Source of the DNA: JBEKIK01 sp050013075
GTDB lineage: Bacteria > Planctomycetota > Planctomycetia > Pirellulales > Thermoguttaceae
Length of the DNA stretch: 64,000 bases
Assembly (NCBI GenBank): GCA_050013075.1
Contig: JBEKFZ010000005.1
Coordinates: 26,683-90,682 of the forward strand
Direction of reading: 5' to 3'
Positions 44,840 through 53,529 of the stretch are shown here, piece after piece. The notes below the pieces were generated by a model, which worked only from the letters and a program-made list of their open reading frames with translations, was not told the DNA's origin and did not search any database. The translations under genes and the position numbers were made by a program. Every line of letters begins with the position of its first letter. Positions within the stretch are counted from its first letter, which is position 1.

Positions 44840-45277
44840 CTATAGTATTTCAAGGATTTCGACCACGCTCTGAACGCATGGCTTGCAGACTTTGTTAAAC
44901 AGGTCGTTTTCCTTGTAATGCTTCTGGCCAGCTTCGGTTGTTAATACGCATCCGCCGAGTAATTGACGACAGATAAACGTGCCATGTTTAGCGGCGAATC
45001 GGTCCATGAGTTCGCGGGTTTTATTGTAGGTCAGTTCGGTTGCCGTGCGATCGGCGTTTTCGCCCCTGCCGTATTTTGCTCCCAATATGATAATTCCTCC
45101 GGTCACTGCGCCGCAGACTTCTTGTTTTCGTCCCATGCCGGCGCCAAACCCGCAGGCCAGTTTCAAAGCGGTGTTCTTATCGAACTGGAGATCGTCGCAA
45201 AAACAGTAAAACACGGACTGTGCACAGTTATAGCCTTCGATAAACTTTTCCAGGGCAACTTCGCTTTTCGTTTTCAT
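44840..45277 (-). CDS. C_GCAxxG_C_C family protein
   Basis: The 145-residue protein carries the family cysteines: YNCAQSVF, ACGFGAGMG, VCGAVTGG, CRQLLGGC and VCKPCVQSV. Such proteins are proposed to be small redox or metal proteins, often of anaerobes. It is in the chromosomal flank, on its own, ahead of a GNAT gene on the same strand. Confidence 0.8.
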   Translation of the reverse strand: MKTKSEVALEKFIEGYNCAQSVFYCFCDDLQFDKNTALKLACGFGAGMGRKQEVCGAVTGGIIILGAKYGRGENADRTATELTYNKTRELMDRFAAKHGTFICRQLLGGCVLTTEAGQKHYKENDLFNKVCKPCVQSVVEILEIL

Positions 45278-45305
45278 CTTTGATAGTTCTTTTTATATGC
45301 AATAT

Positions 45306-45806
45306 TTAGTCTAACATCTTTTGAAAAATGTGTACATCCAAAAGTTTATTGAATTTACGGCCGACTTCTTTCAGCGTTCCAACGTAAACGAAGCCAAAAA
45401 CTTCGTTAAGATGCAAACTCTCGTTGCTCCCCTGCGCCACCCGGGCTATTAGCGAATGAAATTTTAAGTGCCGGGCTTTTTCGATAATCGCTCCTTTGAG
45501 TTTTCGACCGATCCCTTGGCCGCGATACTCGGCCTTGACGTAAAAAGACGTCTCCGCGGTATCGGCATAGGCGCAGCGGCCGGACCATTTGCTTAAACAC
45601 GCCCAACCGACCGCCTTCCCGTCCAGCATCGCGACCAAAACGGGATGCCTGACATCGTGATCCTGAAACCACACGAGCTGCTCGGATCTTGTTTTTGGCT
45701 CGATATCAAAGGTTGCGGTCGTGGTCAGGATCGCCTCGTTGTAGATTTCGGTGATCGCTTCCAGATCGGAAAGATCGGCAGGTCTAATTAAGATTGATGG
45801 ATTCAT
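45306..45806 (-). CDS. GNAT acetyltransferase, phosphinothricin-acetyltransferase-like
   Basis: The 166-residue GNAT protein starts IRPADLSDLEAITEIYNEAI, has TSFYVKAEYRGQGIGRKLKG as the acetyl-CoA loop and ends with GTLKEVGRKFNKLLDV. This matches the PAT/Bar-type branch that acetylates amino-acid-like compounds. The ATG at 45806 is used; earlier frame residues are hydrophobic and not part of the fold. Confidence 0.8.
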   Translation of the reverse strand: MNPSILIRPADLSDLEAITEIYNEAILTTTATFDIEPKTRSEQLVWFQDHDVRHPVLVAMLDGKAVGWACLSKWSGRCAYADTAETSFYVKAEYRGQGIGRKLKGAIIEKARHLKFHSLIARVAQGSNESLHLNEVFGFVYVGTLKEVGRKFNKLLDVHIFQKMLD

Positions 45807-45892
45807 GGAGTTTTTCAAGATTGCCCCCCTTTGACCAGTCAGCCTTGAAAATATAAAAAGTAACATGTAAAAGAGTTTTTAAACAGCTCCTC

Positions 45893-46008
45893 GCCGGCAT
45901 CCGATGAGGGGCCCCTGCAATGGGGACCTGCGAACCTGGTCAGGGACGAAAGTCAGCAGCCATAAGCAGTCTTTCTCAGGTGCGGCGGGCCTCTCATCGG
46001 GCGCCGGC
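45893..46008 (+). ncRNA. ffs: Signal recognition particle RNA, small bacterial type
   Basis: GAACCTGGTCAGG and GTCAGCAGCCATAAGCAG form the conserved SRP RNA helix 8 with its Ffh-binding internal loops. The outer arms GCCGGC-x-CCGATGAG and CTCATCGG-x-GCCGGC pair from 45893 to 46008. Its place directly upstream of dnaX-ybaB-recR is the classical order in many bacteria. Ends are set by pairing and may be off by a few bases. Confidence 0.85.
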
Positions 46009-46025
46009 TATTTAAAGGGTTAAGC

Positions 46026-46110
46026 AGTCAGGGTTCAGGGTTCAGAATTTATGCGAAAAAACAATGACTGAACCCTGAACCCTGAACCCTGAACCCTAAA
46101 TCCTAACCTT
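46026..46110. repeat. CCCTGAA heptanucleotide repeats in inverted blocks
   Basis: CAGGGTT is repeated about two and a half times (46028-46045), and after a 24-bp A-rich spacer CTGAACC is repeated about four times. The two blocks are complementary and can fold into a long hairpin between ffs and dnaX. Confidence 0.7.
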
Positions 46111-46124
46111 AGAACCCTTCGGTT

Positions 46125-47867
46125 ATGTCAAATTCACCTGCCGATACGCAACCGCCTAAAGAAGAAATCACCCGGCAACAGCAATATGTGGTTGTTGCCC
46201 GGCGCTATCGGCCACAGGTTTTCGAGGAACTTGTAGGGCAGGAACACGTTGCCCAGGCGCTTTCCAATGCGATATCCACCAATCGTGTGGGCCATGCTTA
46301 TCTGTTTACCGGCGCAAGGGGGGTGGGCAAAACATCTGCGGCGCGGATTCTGGCCAAGGCATTAAACTGCGAAAAAGGGCCCTCGCCCGTGCCTTGCAAC
46401 CTCTGCGACACATGTCAAAGCATAAGCGGCGGCGACGACGTGGACGTGCTGGAAATCGACGGCGCAAGCAACCGCGGCATCGACGAAATCCGCCAGTTAA
46501 GGCAGAACGTCAATGTCCGGCCCAGCCGATCGCGGTTCAAAATCTACATTATCGACGAAGTGCATATGCTTACGCGCGAGGCTTTCAACGCCTTGCTGAA
46601 AACGCTGGAAGAGCCGCCTGAGCATGTAAAATTCATCTTTTGCACGACCGAACCCACCAAAATTCCCGTCACTATTCTGTCGCGCTGCCAGAGGTTCGAT
46701 TTTGCCGGCATTTTGACGCAATCCATAGCCGCGCGCTTGCGGCAGATCGTCGATGCCGAAGGCGTCCAGGCCGATGCGGAGGCCCTGGAAGTGCTTGCCC
46801 GGCGGGCGTCCGGTTCGATGCGCGACAGCCAATCGCTCTTGGAACAATTGCTGGCCTTTTCGCCCGGGCGAATTACCCTGGAGGAAGTAAACGGCATGTT
46901 GGGTACGGCCGGCGATTCGCTGCTGATGAACATGGTCCGGCACGTCGCGGACCGTCAGCCCGCGGCGGTTTTGGCCGATTTCGACGCTGCACTGCAAGCC
47001 GGAGTGGATGCGGCCCTCTTGATCGAGCAACAGTTCGGTTATTTTCGCGACTGCATGGCAGCGGCGGCCGGATGCACCGCCGAATCGTTTTTATACGTGG
47101 CTCCATCCAGTGCAAAAGATATAGCCGAGGCCGGTAAAAAGCTGGGACTGCAAACCATCCTGGCCATGATGCAAATCCTCGATCAAACCCTTTCGCGGAT
47201 GCGATACAGCACTCAAGCCCGGATTTTGGCCGAGTTGGCACTGGTTCGGATCTGCCGCCTCGAAGATCTCGACGAACTGCCGGCCTTGATTGCCGAATTG
47301 CGCGGCGGCCTTCCGGCAAGCGGGGGGACTATGACGCGGCCAAACCCGGTTGCAACGGCCACTCCGCCGCAATCCAGCGGGGAAAACGCCGGGAAAAAAA
47401 ACATTGAATCGGCCGTAATCCCCCCTGTTTCATCACCGCCGTCTGCACCTTCGGACGGGCCTGGGATGGCGTTTACTCCTGAAAATGCGGTGGAAATATG
47501 GGACCGGGCACTATCGCGTCTTTCGGGAATGATGGTCGAACATGCCAGGCATTTCGACCGCCTGGCTATTTCCCAGCCGGACCGTCTGGTCATTAGCTTC
47601 AAGCCGGGGTATGCTGTGGCTAAGACGTTCTGCGAACGGCCCGAACAAGTTGCCCAATTCGAACAGGCCTTGGCCGAGGCCACGGGTCGGCGGATTCGGG
47701 TGGAATTTATTATCGATTCGGAGCAGTCGGACGCAGTGGCCGCCGCAACGCCCGCCAAATCCGTTTCGCAGCATCAATTGATGCTGGAAATCTCCAAGCA
47801 TCCGATGATCCAACGGGCCGCGGAACTGTTCGGAGCAACCCCCACTCGCGTGGAACCGCCAAACTGA
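46125..47867 (+). CDS. dnaX: DNA polymerase III subunit gamma/tau
   Basis: This AAA+ clamp-loader subunit loads the sliding clamp at the replication fork. The N-terminal 360 residues have RRYRPQVFEELVGQEHV, GARGVGKTSAAR (Walker A), the four-cysteine zinc site (C...CNLCDTC), IIDEVHML (Walker B) and SRCQRFDF (arginine finger). A variable Pro/Ser linker and a C-terminal domain typical of tau follow. The 580 residues are normal. First gene of dnaX-ybaB-recR. Confidence 0.95.
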   Translation: MSNSPADTQPPKEEITRQQQYVVVARRYRPQVFEELVGQEHVAQALSNAISTNRVGHAYLFTGARGVGKTSAARILAKALNCEKGPSPVPCNLCDTCQSISGGDDVDVLEIDGASNRGIDEIRQLRQNVNVRPSRSRFKIYIIDEVHMLTREAFNALLKTLEEPPEHVKFIFCTTEPTKIPVTILSRCQRFDFAGILTQSIAARLRQIVDAEGVQADAEALEVLARRASGSMRDSQSLLEQLLAFSPGRITLEEVNGMLGTAGDSLLMNMVRHVADRQPAAVLADFDAALQAGVDAALLIEQQFGYFRDCMAAAAGCTAESFLYVAPSSAKDIAEAGKKLGLQTILAMMQILDQTLSRMRYSTQARILAELALVRICRLEDLDELPALIAELRGGLPASGGTMTRPNPVATATPPQSSGENAGKKNIESAVIPPVSSPPSAPSDGPGMAFTPENAVEIWDRALSRLSGMMVEHARHFDRLAISQPDRLVISFKPGYAVAKTFCERPEQVAQFEQALAEATGRRIRVEFIIDSEQSDAVAAATPAKSVSQHQLMLEISKHPMIQRAAELFGATPTRVEPPN

Positions 47868-47890
47868 AAAAAATGTCCGGAAATTGATAT

Positions 47891-47947
47891 TTAGCCCGTC
47901 GTGAATACACGGCGGGCGTCCCCCGGGTGTATTCACCCGGGGCTAAA
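47891..47947. repeat. TTAGCCC palindromic repeat
   Basis: GTGAATACAC and GTGTATTCAC pair across GC-rich arms inside TTAGCCC...GGGCTAA, giving a cruciform between dnaX and ybaB. A second half-copy with the same core (TTAGCCCGCCGTGAATAC) lies at 59122-59148. Confidence 0.65.
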
Positions 47948-47969
47948 TAAGCTTTTTAATGCAACTACG

Positions 47970-48344
47970 ATGTTTAAAGGTCTTTCCAATCTCGCCGCGT
48001 TGATCAAACAGGCTCAGCAAATAAGCAGCCACATGGGCCAAATTACCGAGGCCATGAAAAACCACCGCGTTACCGGATCTTCCGGAGGCGGAATGGTGGA
48101 AATCGAAATTAACGGCCTGATGGAGGTCTTGCGCTGCAAAATCGATCCGCAATTGTTCGCCCAAGCCGACCGCGAATTGCTGGAAGACCTCGTTACCGCG
48201 GCCGTTAACCAGGCCATCGCCAAGGGCAAGCAGATGCACGCCGAAACCATGAAAGAACTGACCGGCGGCATTCCCCTGCCCACTAGTTTGCAGGAGGCCT
48301 TGGAAAAGTTTACGGGAACGGAACAGGAAGAGAATAAGGAATGA
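47970..48344 (+). CDS. YbaB/EbfC nucleoid-associated protein
   Basis: The 124-residue protein (MFKGLSNLAALIKQAQQISS, VTGSSGGGMVEIEINGLMEV, then ELLEDLVTAAVNQAI) is a DNA-binding nucleoid protein of the YbaB/EbfC family. The ATG at 47970 is used because the upstream frame is the palindromic repeat. Its place between dnaX and recR is conserved. Confidence 0.9.
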   Translation: MFKGLSNLAALIKQAQQISSHMGQITEAMKNHRVTGSSGGGMVEIEINGLMEVLRCKIDPQLFAQADRELLEDLVTAAVNQAIAKGKQMHAETMKELTGGIPLPTSLQEALEKFTGTEQEENKE

Positions 48345-48353
48345 AGGCGGAAG

Positions 48354-48953
48354 ATGGCCGAGCTTACTCAATCGGTAATCATTCTGATCAACGAGTTTGC
48401 CAAACTCCCGGGCATCGGCCGAAAATCGGCTGAACGGCTGACGTATCATATTTTGCGCGCCAGTCGCAACGAAGCCCTGGCCTTGGCCGAGGCAATTCGG
48501 GCGGTTAAGGAAAATGTGCGATATTGCCGAACGTGTTATAATTTATCCGAAGAAGATCAGTGTGACATCTGCCGCGACCCGAAAAGGGAACAGGACGTAA
48601 TTTGCGTAGTTGAGCAGCCCAGGGACCTGATTGCACTGGAACAGGCGGGCGTGTATCGGGGATTGTATCACGTGCTTCTCGGAAGGATTGCCCCTTTGGA
48701 AGGGATCGGGCCGGACCAACTGACCATCGAGGCACTTGTCGCCCGGATTCGCAACGGTAATTTTAAGGAAGTGATCATGGCCACCAACCCTACGGTAGAG
48801 GGCGACGGCACGGCATTGCACATTTCCAACCTGTTGAGCAATTTGCCGCTTAAAATTACAAGGCTTGCCCGAGGTATTACTTCCGGAAGTGTGCTAGAAT
48901 TTGCTAATAAGGAGATACTGGCCGACGCCATCAGCGGCCGGCAGGCATATTAA
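48354..48953 (+). CDS. recR: Recombination protein RecR
   Basis: The 199-residue RecR acts with RecF/RecO in gap repair. It has KLPGIGRKSAERLTYH (helix-hairpin-helix, about 18-33), a four-cysteine zinc motif (CRTCYNL...CDIC), a Toprim core (VICVVEQPRD) and the C-terminal LARGITSGSVLEFAN. It begins 9 bp after the ybaB stop. Catalytic and metal residues look intact. Confidence 0.95.
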   Translation: MAELTQSVIILINEFAKLPGIGRKSAERLTYHILRASRNEALALAEAIRAVKENVRYCRTCYNLSEEDQCDICRDPKREQDVICVVEQPRDLIALEQAGVYRGLYHVLLGRIAPLEGIGPDQLTIEALVARIRNGNFKEVIMATNPTVEGDGTALHISNLLSNLPLKITRLARGITSGSVLEFANKEILADAISGRQAY

Positions 48954-48995
48954 TAATAGTTGATTGCAAATTGAACGAAATAAGAATTTAGCGTT

Positions 48996-49021
48996 CGTTC
49001 CCACGCCGGAGCGTGGGAACG
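48996..49021. terminator. Perfect hairpin after recR
   Basis: CGTTCCCACGC and GCGTGGGAACG form a perfect 11-bp stem with a CGGA loop. This sequence is a common stand-alone hairpin in many genomes; no T-run follows. It may stabilise or end the recR transcript. Confidence 0.5.
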
Positions 49022-49092
49022 AGTAAAAACACGTGCAAGACCAAACGTCAACACAAAACCTCTAACCTCTAATCACTAATCCCTATATTTTT

Positions 49093-50622
49093 ATGCGTCT
49101 CTCGCTCGGTCAAGACCTCAGGATGGTGCAAAAGCAGGTGCTGGCGCCGCGGATGATCCAGTCCATGGAGATTTTGCAGTTGCCCATCTTGGCGCTGCAA
49201 GAGCGGATCGAGCAGGAGATGGAAGAGAATCCGGTGCTGGAGGTTTTGGAAGAGGAGACTGATCTTCCCCCCGAGCCGGAAGAATTGGCCGAGCAGCAAG
49301 CCCCCGACGCACCCACCGAGGACGAGCGGGAATTGGTCATCGACGAAACGCACTCTCACGAAGGCGATTTCGAGCGCTTGATGAAAATGGACGAGCAGTG
49401 GCCCGACCATTTCGAGGAGCGCACCCACCTATCGCGCGAACAGATCGACGAGGCCGGCGAACGCAAACTAGACGCCATGGCAAACATGGCCGCCCGGCCG
49501 CAATCGCTGCAAGATTATCTTTACGATCAACTCGGCTGGTTCGACCTGGAAGCGGAACTCCACGCCTTGGCCGACCGGATCATCGCCAATCTCGACTCCA
49601 ACGGGTATCTGCAAGGGCGGCTGGAAGACCTTTTAGGCCCCAATCCCAGCAAAGACGATCTGGCCGTGATCCAGCAGGCGCTCAGCCTGGTGCAAAAGCT
49701 CGATCCGCCCGGAGTGGGCGCAAAGGATCTTAAGGAATGTCTGCTTTTGCAGTTGATCCCCGGCATACCTTATTACGAGGAATTAAAAACCCTGATTTCC
49801 AGCCATCTGGAAGACCTGGAACACAACCGCTTGCCGATCATCAGTCGGCGCACGGGCTATTCGGTCGAGTTGATTCAAAAGGTTTTGGTCGAGCTTCGCA
49901 AGCTGAATCCCAAGCCGGGCGCCGATTTTACCAACGTGCCCGTGCCCCCGGTCACGCCCGACGTGTTCGTCGAGCAGGACGAATACAACCGATACCGCGT
50001 GCGCTTGGAAGACAGACGTACGCCGGGCTTGCACATCAGCGCGTACTATCGCCAGTTGTTGCAGAATCCCGCCACCAGCGAAGAAACCCGGGAATACATC
50101 AAGCGCAAGGTGAATTCGGCCCAATGGCTGATCGATTCCATCGAGCAGCGCCGCAACACGCTTACCCGCGTCGCCCAGGCCATCGTCGATCATCAAACCG
50201 AATTCTTGAACAAGGGGCCTGAGTCCATCGAGCCGCTGAAGATGCAGCAAATCGCCGACAAGGTGGGCGTGCACGTGACAACCGTAAGCCGGGCGGTCGA
50301 CGACAAGTGGATTCAAACGCCCCGGGGTATTTTCCCCTTGAAACGATTTTTCTGCGGCGGCACCGTAAGCGCCGGCGGCGAAGAAGTCGCCTGGGACGCC
50401 GTGCGGTTGAAACTGCAAGAGATCGTGGACAAGGAAGACAAGCAGCATCCCCTAAGCGACGAGCAGTTGGTAAAGGAGATGGCCGCCCACGGTCTGACTG
50501 TCGCCCGGCGCACGGTTACCAAATATCGCAAGGCCATGGGCATCCCCAGTTCCCGCCAGCGCAGAGATTGGACGGCGGCAAAAGGCGGCAAACCCGATAC
50601 GGGCGAAATTGAAGAAGAATGA
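49093..50622 (+). CDS. rpoN: RNA polymerase sigma-54 factor
   Basis: The 509-residue sigma-54 directs RNA polymerase to -24/-12 promoters and needs enhancer-binding activators. Region I (LGQDLRMVQKQVLAPRMIQS then LQLPILAL) binds activators, an acidic linker follows, and the core-binding domain spans the middle. A helix-turn-helix (IADKVGVHVTTVSRAVDDKW) and the RpoN box ARRTVTKYRKAMGIPSSRQR near the end recognise the -24 element. All parts are present. Confidence 0.96.
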   Translation: MRLSLGQDLRMVQKQVLAPRMIQSMEILQLPILALQERIEQEMEENPVLEVLEEETDLPPEPEELAEQQAPDAPTEDERELVIDETHSHEGDFERLMKMDEQWPDHFEERTHLSREQIDEAGERKLDAMANMAARPQSLQDYLYDQLGWFDLEAELHALADRIIANLDSNGYLQGRLEDLLGPNPSKDDLAVIQQALSLVQKLDPPGVGAKDLKECLLLQLIPGIPYYEELKTLISSHLEDLEHNRLPIISRRTGYSVELIQKVLVELRKLNPKPGADFTNVPVPPVTPDVFVEQDEYNRYRVRLEDRRTPGLHISAYYRQLLQNPATSEETREYIKRKVNSAQWLIDSIEQRRNTLTRVAQAIVDHQTEFLNKGPESIEPLKMQQIADKVGVHVTTVSRAVDDKWIQTPRGIFPLKRFFCGGTVSAGGEEVAWDAVRLKLQEIVDKEDKQHPLSDEQLVKEMAAHGLTVARRTVTKYRKAMGIPSSRQRRDWTAAKGGKPDTGEIEEE

Positions 50623-50663
50623 TTCGCTTTGCCTCTTGAATAATCGGTCTTTTTAAGCGGTCG

Positions 50664-51053
50664 TCAATCGAATTCAGTGTTCTTGTGAAAGAACCGGGCA
50701 ACTTCCGTCTTGGACGTTTCGCCACGGGCAACCGCCAACACCAGGTCGGCATATTCATCCTGGTCGGCGGTGATTTGTATCTTATTTAGGGCAAGGAATA
50801 CATAGGCTGCAACCGCACCAACCCGTTTGTTACCGTCGATAAATGGACGATTTTGAACAATATGGAATAAATACGCTGCCGCCATTTCACATAAGTTTCC
50901 ATGTAGATACTTCCCACTAAAACCTGCGGCCGGCATTGCAATAGCCGAGTGAAGCAGGTCCCAGTCCCGGATGCCTTCCGATCCGCCATATCGGGCGATT
51001 TGATCCCTATGAATGGCGATTATCTCCTCCAGAGTGAGAAACGTCGGTTGCAC
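50664..51053 (-). CDS. Doc-like (Fic fold) toxin
   Basis: The 129-residue protein matches Doc toxins: IIAIHRDQIARYGGSEGIRD, then the Fic/Doc motif PFIDGNKRVGAVAA. Doc phosphorylates EF-Tu and halts translation. The usual motif begins with His (HPF), but here it reads RPF, so the catalytic His is missing. Starts at GTG with GGGAGC upstream. It follows the antitoxin by 12 bp. Confidence 0.8.
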   Translation of the reverse strand: MQPTFLTLEEIIAIHRDQIARYGGSEGIRDWDLLHSAIAMPAAGFSGKYLHGNLCEMAAAYLFHIVQNRPFIDGNKRVGAVAAYVFLALNKIQITADQDEYADLVLAVARGETSKTEVARFFHKNTEFD

Positions 51054-51065
51054 GGCAGAGCTCCC

Positions 51066-51293
51066 TTATTCCGCGAGCCGTTTAAGGGCTTTTCCGTACC
51101 GCCGATTGCAGGCATCCAATGCTGCATCGAACTGCTTGCGATGTTTCTTTTTGTGCGAAGGCACAACAACCAGCGCTTTGCCGTCGGTTGATATATCAAG
51201 AGGCGTACCGTCGTCGATGCCGAGCAATTCCAGAATGGAACGGTCGATCACCAACGCCAGACTATTGCCATGTTTGCTCAATTTTTTAATCAT
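51066..51293 (-). CDS. AbrB/MazE-type antitoxin
   Basis: The N-terminal swapped-hairpin domain (MIKKLSKHGNSLALVIDRSI then GIDDGTPLDI) binds DNA and usually represses the operon. The basic C-terminal tail (KKKHRKQFDAALDACNRRYG) would cover the toxin. The 75-residue frame starts at 51293 with AGGTG upstream. It pairs with the Doc-like toxin directly downstream. Confidence 0.8.
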   Translation of the reverse strand: MIKKLSKHGNSLALVIDRSILELLGIDDGTPLDISTDGKALVVVPSHKKKHRKQFDAALDACNRRYGKALKRLAE

Positions 51294-51442
51294 TTTGGCA
51301 CCTGCTGGAAAATGGGAGCAGACTATTAATGACGTTATAACAATGTATAACCTTTTGTACACTCAGTCAAGCGGTATCATGACTTCACTCGATAAATGAC
51401 TTGCACTCTAACAAAACCATCTCTGTTTCTTTCTTAATTTTC

Positions 51443-51582
51443 TTAGAGCCTATCCCAAAACAATAATGTCATTCTGAGCGAAGCGAAGAATCTAGAAGGG
51501 ACATATGACTAAAATGGGTAATATATTGCCAAATACGGAGATCCTTCGCTACGCTCAGGATGACTTTTGGGATAGGTTCTTA
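51443..51582. mobile_element. 134-bp palindromic miniature element, copy 1
   Basis: GAGCCTATCCCAAAA at one end and TTTTGGGATAGGTTC at the other are terminal inverted repeats. Flanking TTA (51443-51445 and 51580-51582) is a 3-bp target duplication. The interior is itself palindromic (CATTCTGAGCGAAGCGAAG and its complement). The reverse complement of copy 2 at 60158 differs at only three positions. Confidence 0.8.
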
Positions 51583-51786
51583 ATTTGATACTCCTCTTGT
51601 AATCCCGCGTGAATGGTCGCAACCGCATAGATTGTCTACAGTTAAACAATGACGTTATCTTCACCCCCCCTACCCCCGCCCCAGTACGGATTTTTGTGAT
51701 TTTTTACCAAAACGTTGAACATTTTGGTGGAAGGGGGTAAAGGATAGATAAGCAGAAATTACCCCTTCTTACTTGGTACATTCAGC

Positions 51787-52140
51787 GAGGCAGCGTTTTT
51801 TTGGCCCTGTGATATTTTTGCGGATTGTTCACAAAACATTATCACTGGGTCATTCTTTTTGATGAGCCTTTCGTGAAAGGCTTTTCCTTGATTTCGTTTT
51901 GCGGGACCCAATATGAGGCAGCATTGTAGCATTTAGCCCTGGTTGTATGCGGTACATGGCACGGTGATGCCGTGGGTGCTTATTTCGCGATTTACCGCAA
52001 TCGGCCGTTCTCGGGCTGGGTGTTTTCCCTTGATCGTTGGATCGGCGGATGTCGCCTTGTACACCGCCCGTCGATGGTTTCTGTTTTTCGTTATTTTTCA
52101 TAATTCATACATGTTTTCAAATAACGCAAAGGAGAGAACG
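51787..52140 (+). promoter_or_regulatory. Leader of the SUMF1-type PEP-CTERM gene with two GAGGCAGC motifs
   Basis: GAGGCAGC occurs at 51787-51794 and 51915-51922, separated by a terminator-like hairpin (AGCCTTTC-GT-GAAAGGCT plus TTTT, 51865-51885). The second copy is followed by a CACGG/CCGTG hairpin and resembles the leader at 63077. The arrangement suggests tandem regulatory RNA elements or an attenuator. AAGGAG precedes the start at 52141. Confidence 0.5.
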
Positions 52141-53190
52141 ATGAGATTGAAGATTTTGAGTACATCATTGCTGGCGGTCGCCCTTTTGGTTTCGGCTGTC
52201 AATGTGGCCCTGGGTGGCGATCACGCCCCATGGCCAAGTGACTGGAACAATTGGAACGACCCTGCCCTTTGGGCAACCGTGGGCAATCCGGGCAACAACC
52301 CCGACACGCGCTACAACAACATTTCCGTCGGCGCGGTATCCTATTCATACAAAATCGGCAAGTTCGAGGTCACGGCAGGGCAGTACACAGCGTTCCTCAA
52401 TGCCATGGCAAAGACCGACACTTACGGATTGTATAATGCCCACATGTGGTCAAACGGTGAATGCAAGATCCAACAGAGCGGTAGTTCTGGCTCTTATACC
52501 TATTCCGTGGCATCGGATTATGCCAACCGGCCGGTGAGCTATGTCTCCTGGGGCGATGCGGCTCGCTTCTGCAATTGGCTCAGCAACGGCAAGCCGTCCG
52601 GAGCACAGGTAGCCTCGACCACCGAAGACGGCTCGTACTACCTCAACGGTGCGACGAGTAATTCGGATCTGATGACGGTGATCCGCAAGGCGAACGCTAC
52701 CTTTGTGATTCCCACGGAGGATGAGTGGTACAAGGCGGCGTACTACAAAGGAGGCGGAACGAACGCCGGTTACTGGGATTACCCGACCGGGACGAACTCT
52801 GTGCCCAGCAACCTGCTCACGAGTCCGGACCCGGGGAACAACGCCAACTTTTACTTTTATCAAAGTGGATATACGATCGGTTATCCATATGGGCGGACCG
52901 AAGTTGGCGCATTCACAAACTCGGCCAGTCCCTACGGCACGTTCGACCAAAGCGGCAACGTATCGGAATGGGATGAGACAAAGGTAAGTGGGGAGCGTGG
53001 TTTGCGTGGCGGGTCGTTCGACTGCGTCTCGACCTTCTTGGCCGCCTCCGACCGGTACTACTACTCCCCGCAGTCAGAGATCGGCGACATGGGCTTCCGC
53101 GTGGCATATGTTCCTGAGCCGGGTAGCATTGTCATGTTGCTTTCGATCATTGTGTGTGGGTTGATGTATTGGAATCGCCGTAAGGCTTAA
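52141..53190 (+). CDS. Formylglycine-generating-enzyme-like PEP-CTERM protein
   Basis: The 349-residue exported protein has a signal peptide ending VALGG, then a SUMF1/FGE-sulfatase domain: SYKIGKFEVTAGQYTAFLNA, VSYVSWGDAARFCNWLS, IPTEDEWYKAAYY and GNVSEWDE, RGLRGGSF, GFRVAY. The C-terminal anchor is VPEPGSIVMLLS then NRRKA. The domain either makes formylglycine in sulfatases or, more often, serves as a binding fold; the catalytic cysteines are not evident. The ATG at 52141 follows AAGGAG. Confidence 0.88.
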   Translation: MRLKILSTSLLAVALLVSAVNVALGGDHAPWPSDWNNWNDPALWATVGNPGNNPDTRYNNISVGAVSYSYKIGKFEVTAGQYTAFLNAMAKTDTYGLYNAHMWSNGECKIQQSGSSGSYTYSVASDYANRPVSYVSWGDAARFCNWLSNGKPSGAQVASTTEDGSYYLNGATSNSDLMTVIRKANATFVIPTEDEWYKAAYYKGGGTNAGYWDYPTGTNSVPSNLLTSPDPGNNANFYFYQSGYTIGYPYGRTEVGAFTNSASPYGTFDQSGNVSEWDETKVSGERGLRGGSFDCVSTFLAASDRYYYSPQSEIGDMGFRVAYVPEPGSIVMLLSIIVCGLMYWNRRKA

Positions 53191-53210
53191 CTTGGATTAT
53201 TCACGAATTT

Positions 53211-53276
53211 ACACTAGCCCGAAGCGCAGCGAGGGTAACCAATTTGCAGCCCCTCGCTTGCGCTTCGGGCTAGTGT
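53211..53276. repeat. Near-perfect inverted repeat after the PEP-CTERM gene
   Basis: ACACTAGCCCGAAGCGCAGC and its complement GCTTGCGCTTCGGGCTAGTG pair except for one inserted base. It follows the stop by 20 bp and may end the transcript. Such GAAGCGC hairpins are common in this kind of genome. Confidence 0.65.
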
Positions 53277-53403
53277 TCCGCTAAAGTCCGCGCGTGTTCA
53301 TATGCGGTGTTTTTATCGGTTGGATGTGGTGGCGACGCCGCAAGTAGAACCCCTTGATCATAAACTAGGCGGATGTAATTTTTCTCTAGGGGACAAGGAA
53401 CTT

Positions 53404-53529
53404 TAAGAGCCTATCTCAAAACGAGATTTTGTTGGGGTGGCAGTTGTACTGCCACCCCTAAATGCGGAGTTTTGCAGGGGCGGGAGTACAACTCCCGCCC
53501 GAACATAAACGTTTTGGGATAAGCTCTAA
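53404..53529. mobile_element. Miniature element, copy 3 (diverged interior)
   Basis: The ends GAGCCTATCTCAAAAC and GTTTTGGGATAAGCTC match copies 1 and 2. TAA flanks both sides (53404-53406, 53527-53529). The interior is different: two hairpins, GGGGTGGCAG/CTGCCACCCC and GGGCGGGAGT/ACTCCCGCCC. The TAG stop of the ImmA-like gene spans the junction with the right TAA, so insertion set that gene's end. Confidence 0.65.

Noticed and set aside
51957..51971. Sigma-54-like TGGCAC...GC before a PEP-CTERM gene
   Set aside because: The GG-to-GC spacing is 9, not the required 10, and the same bases form a hairpin shared with another leader.
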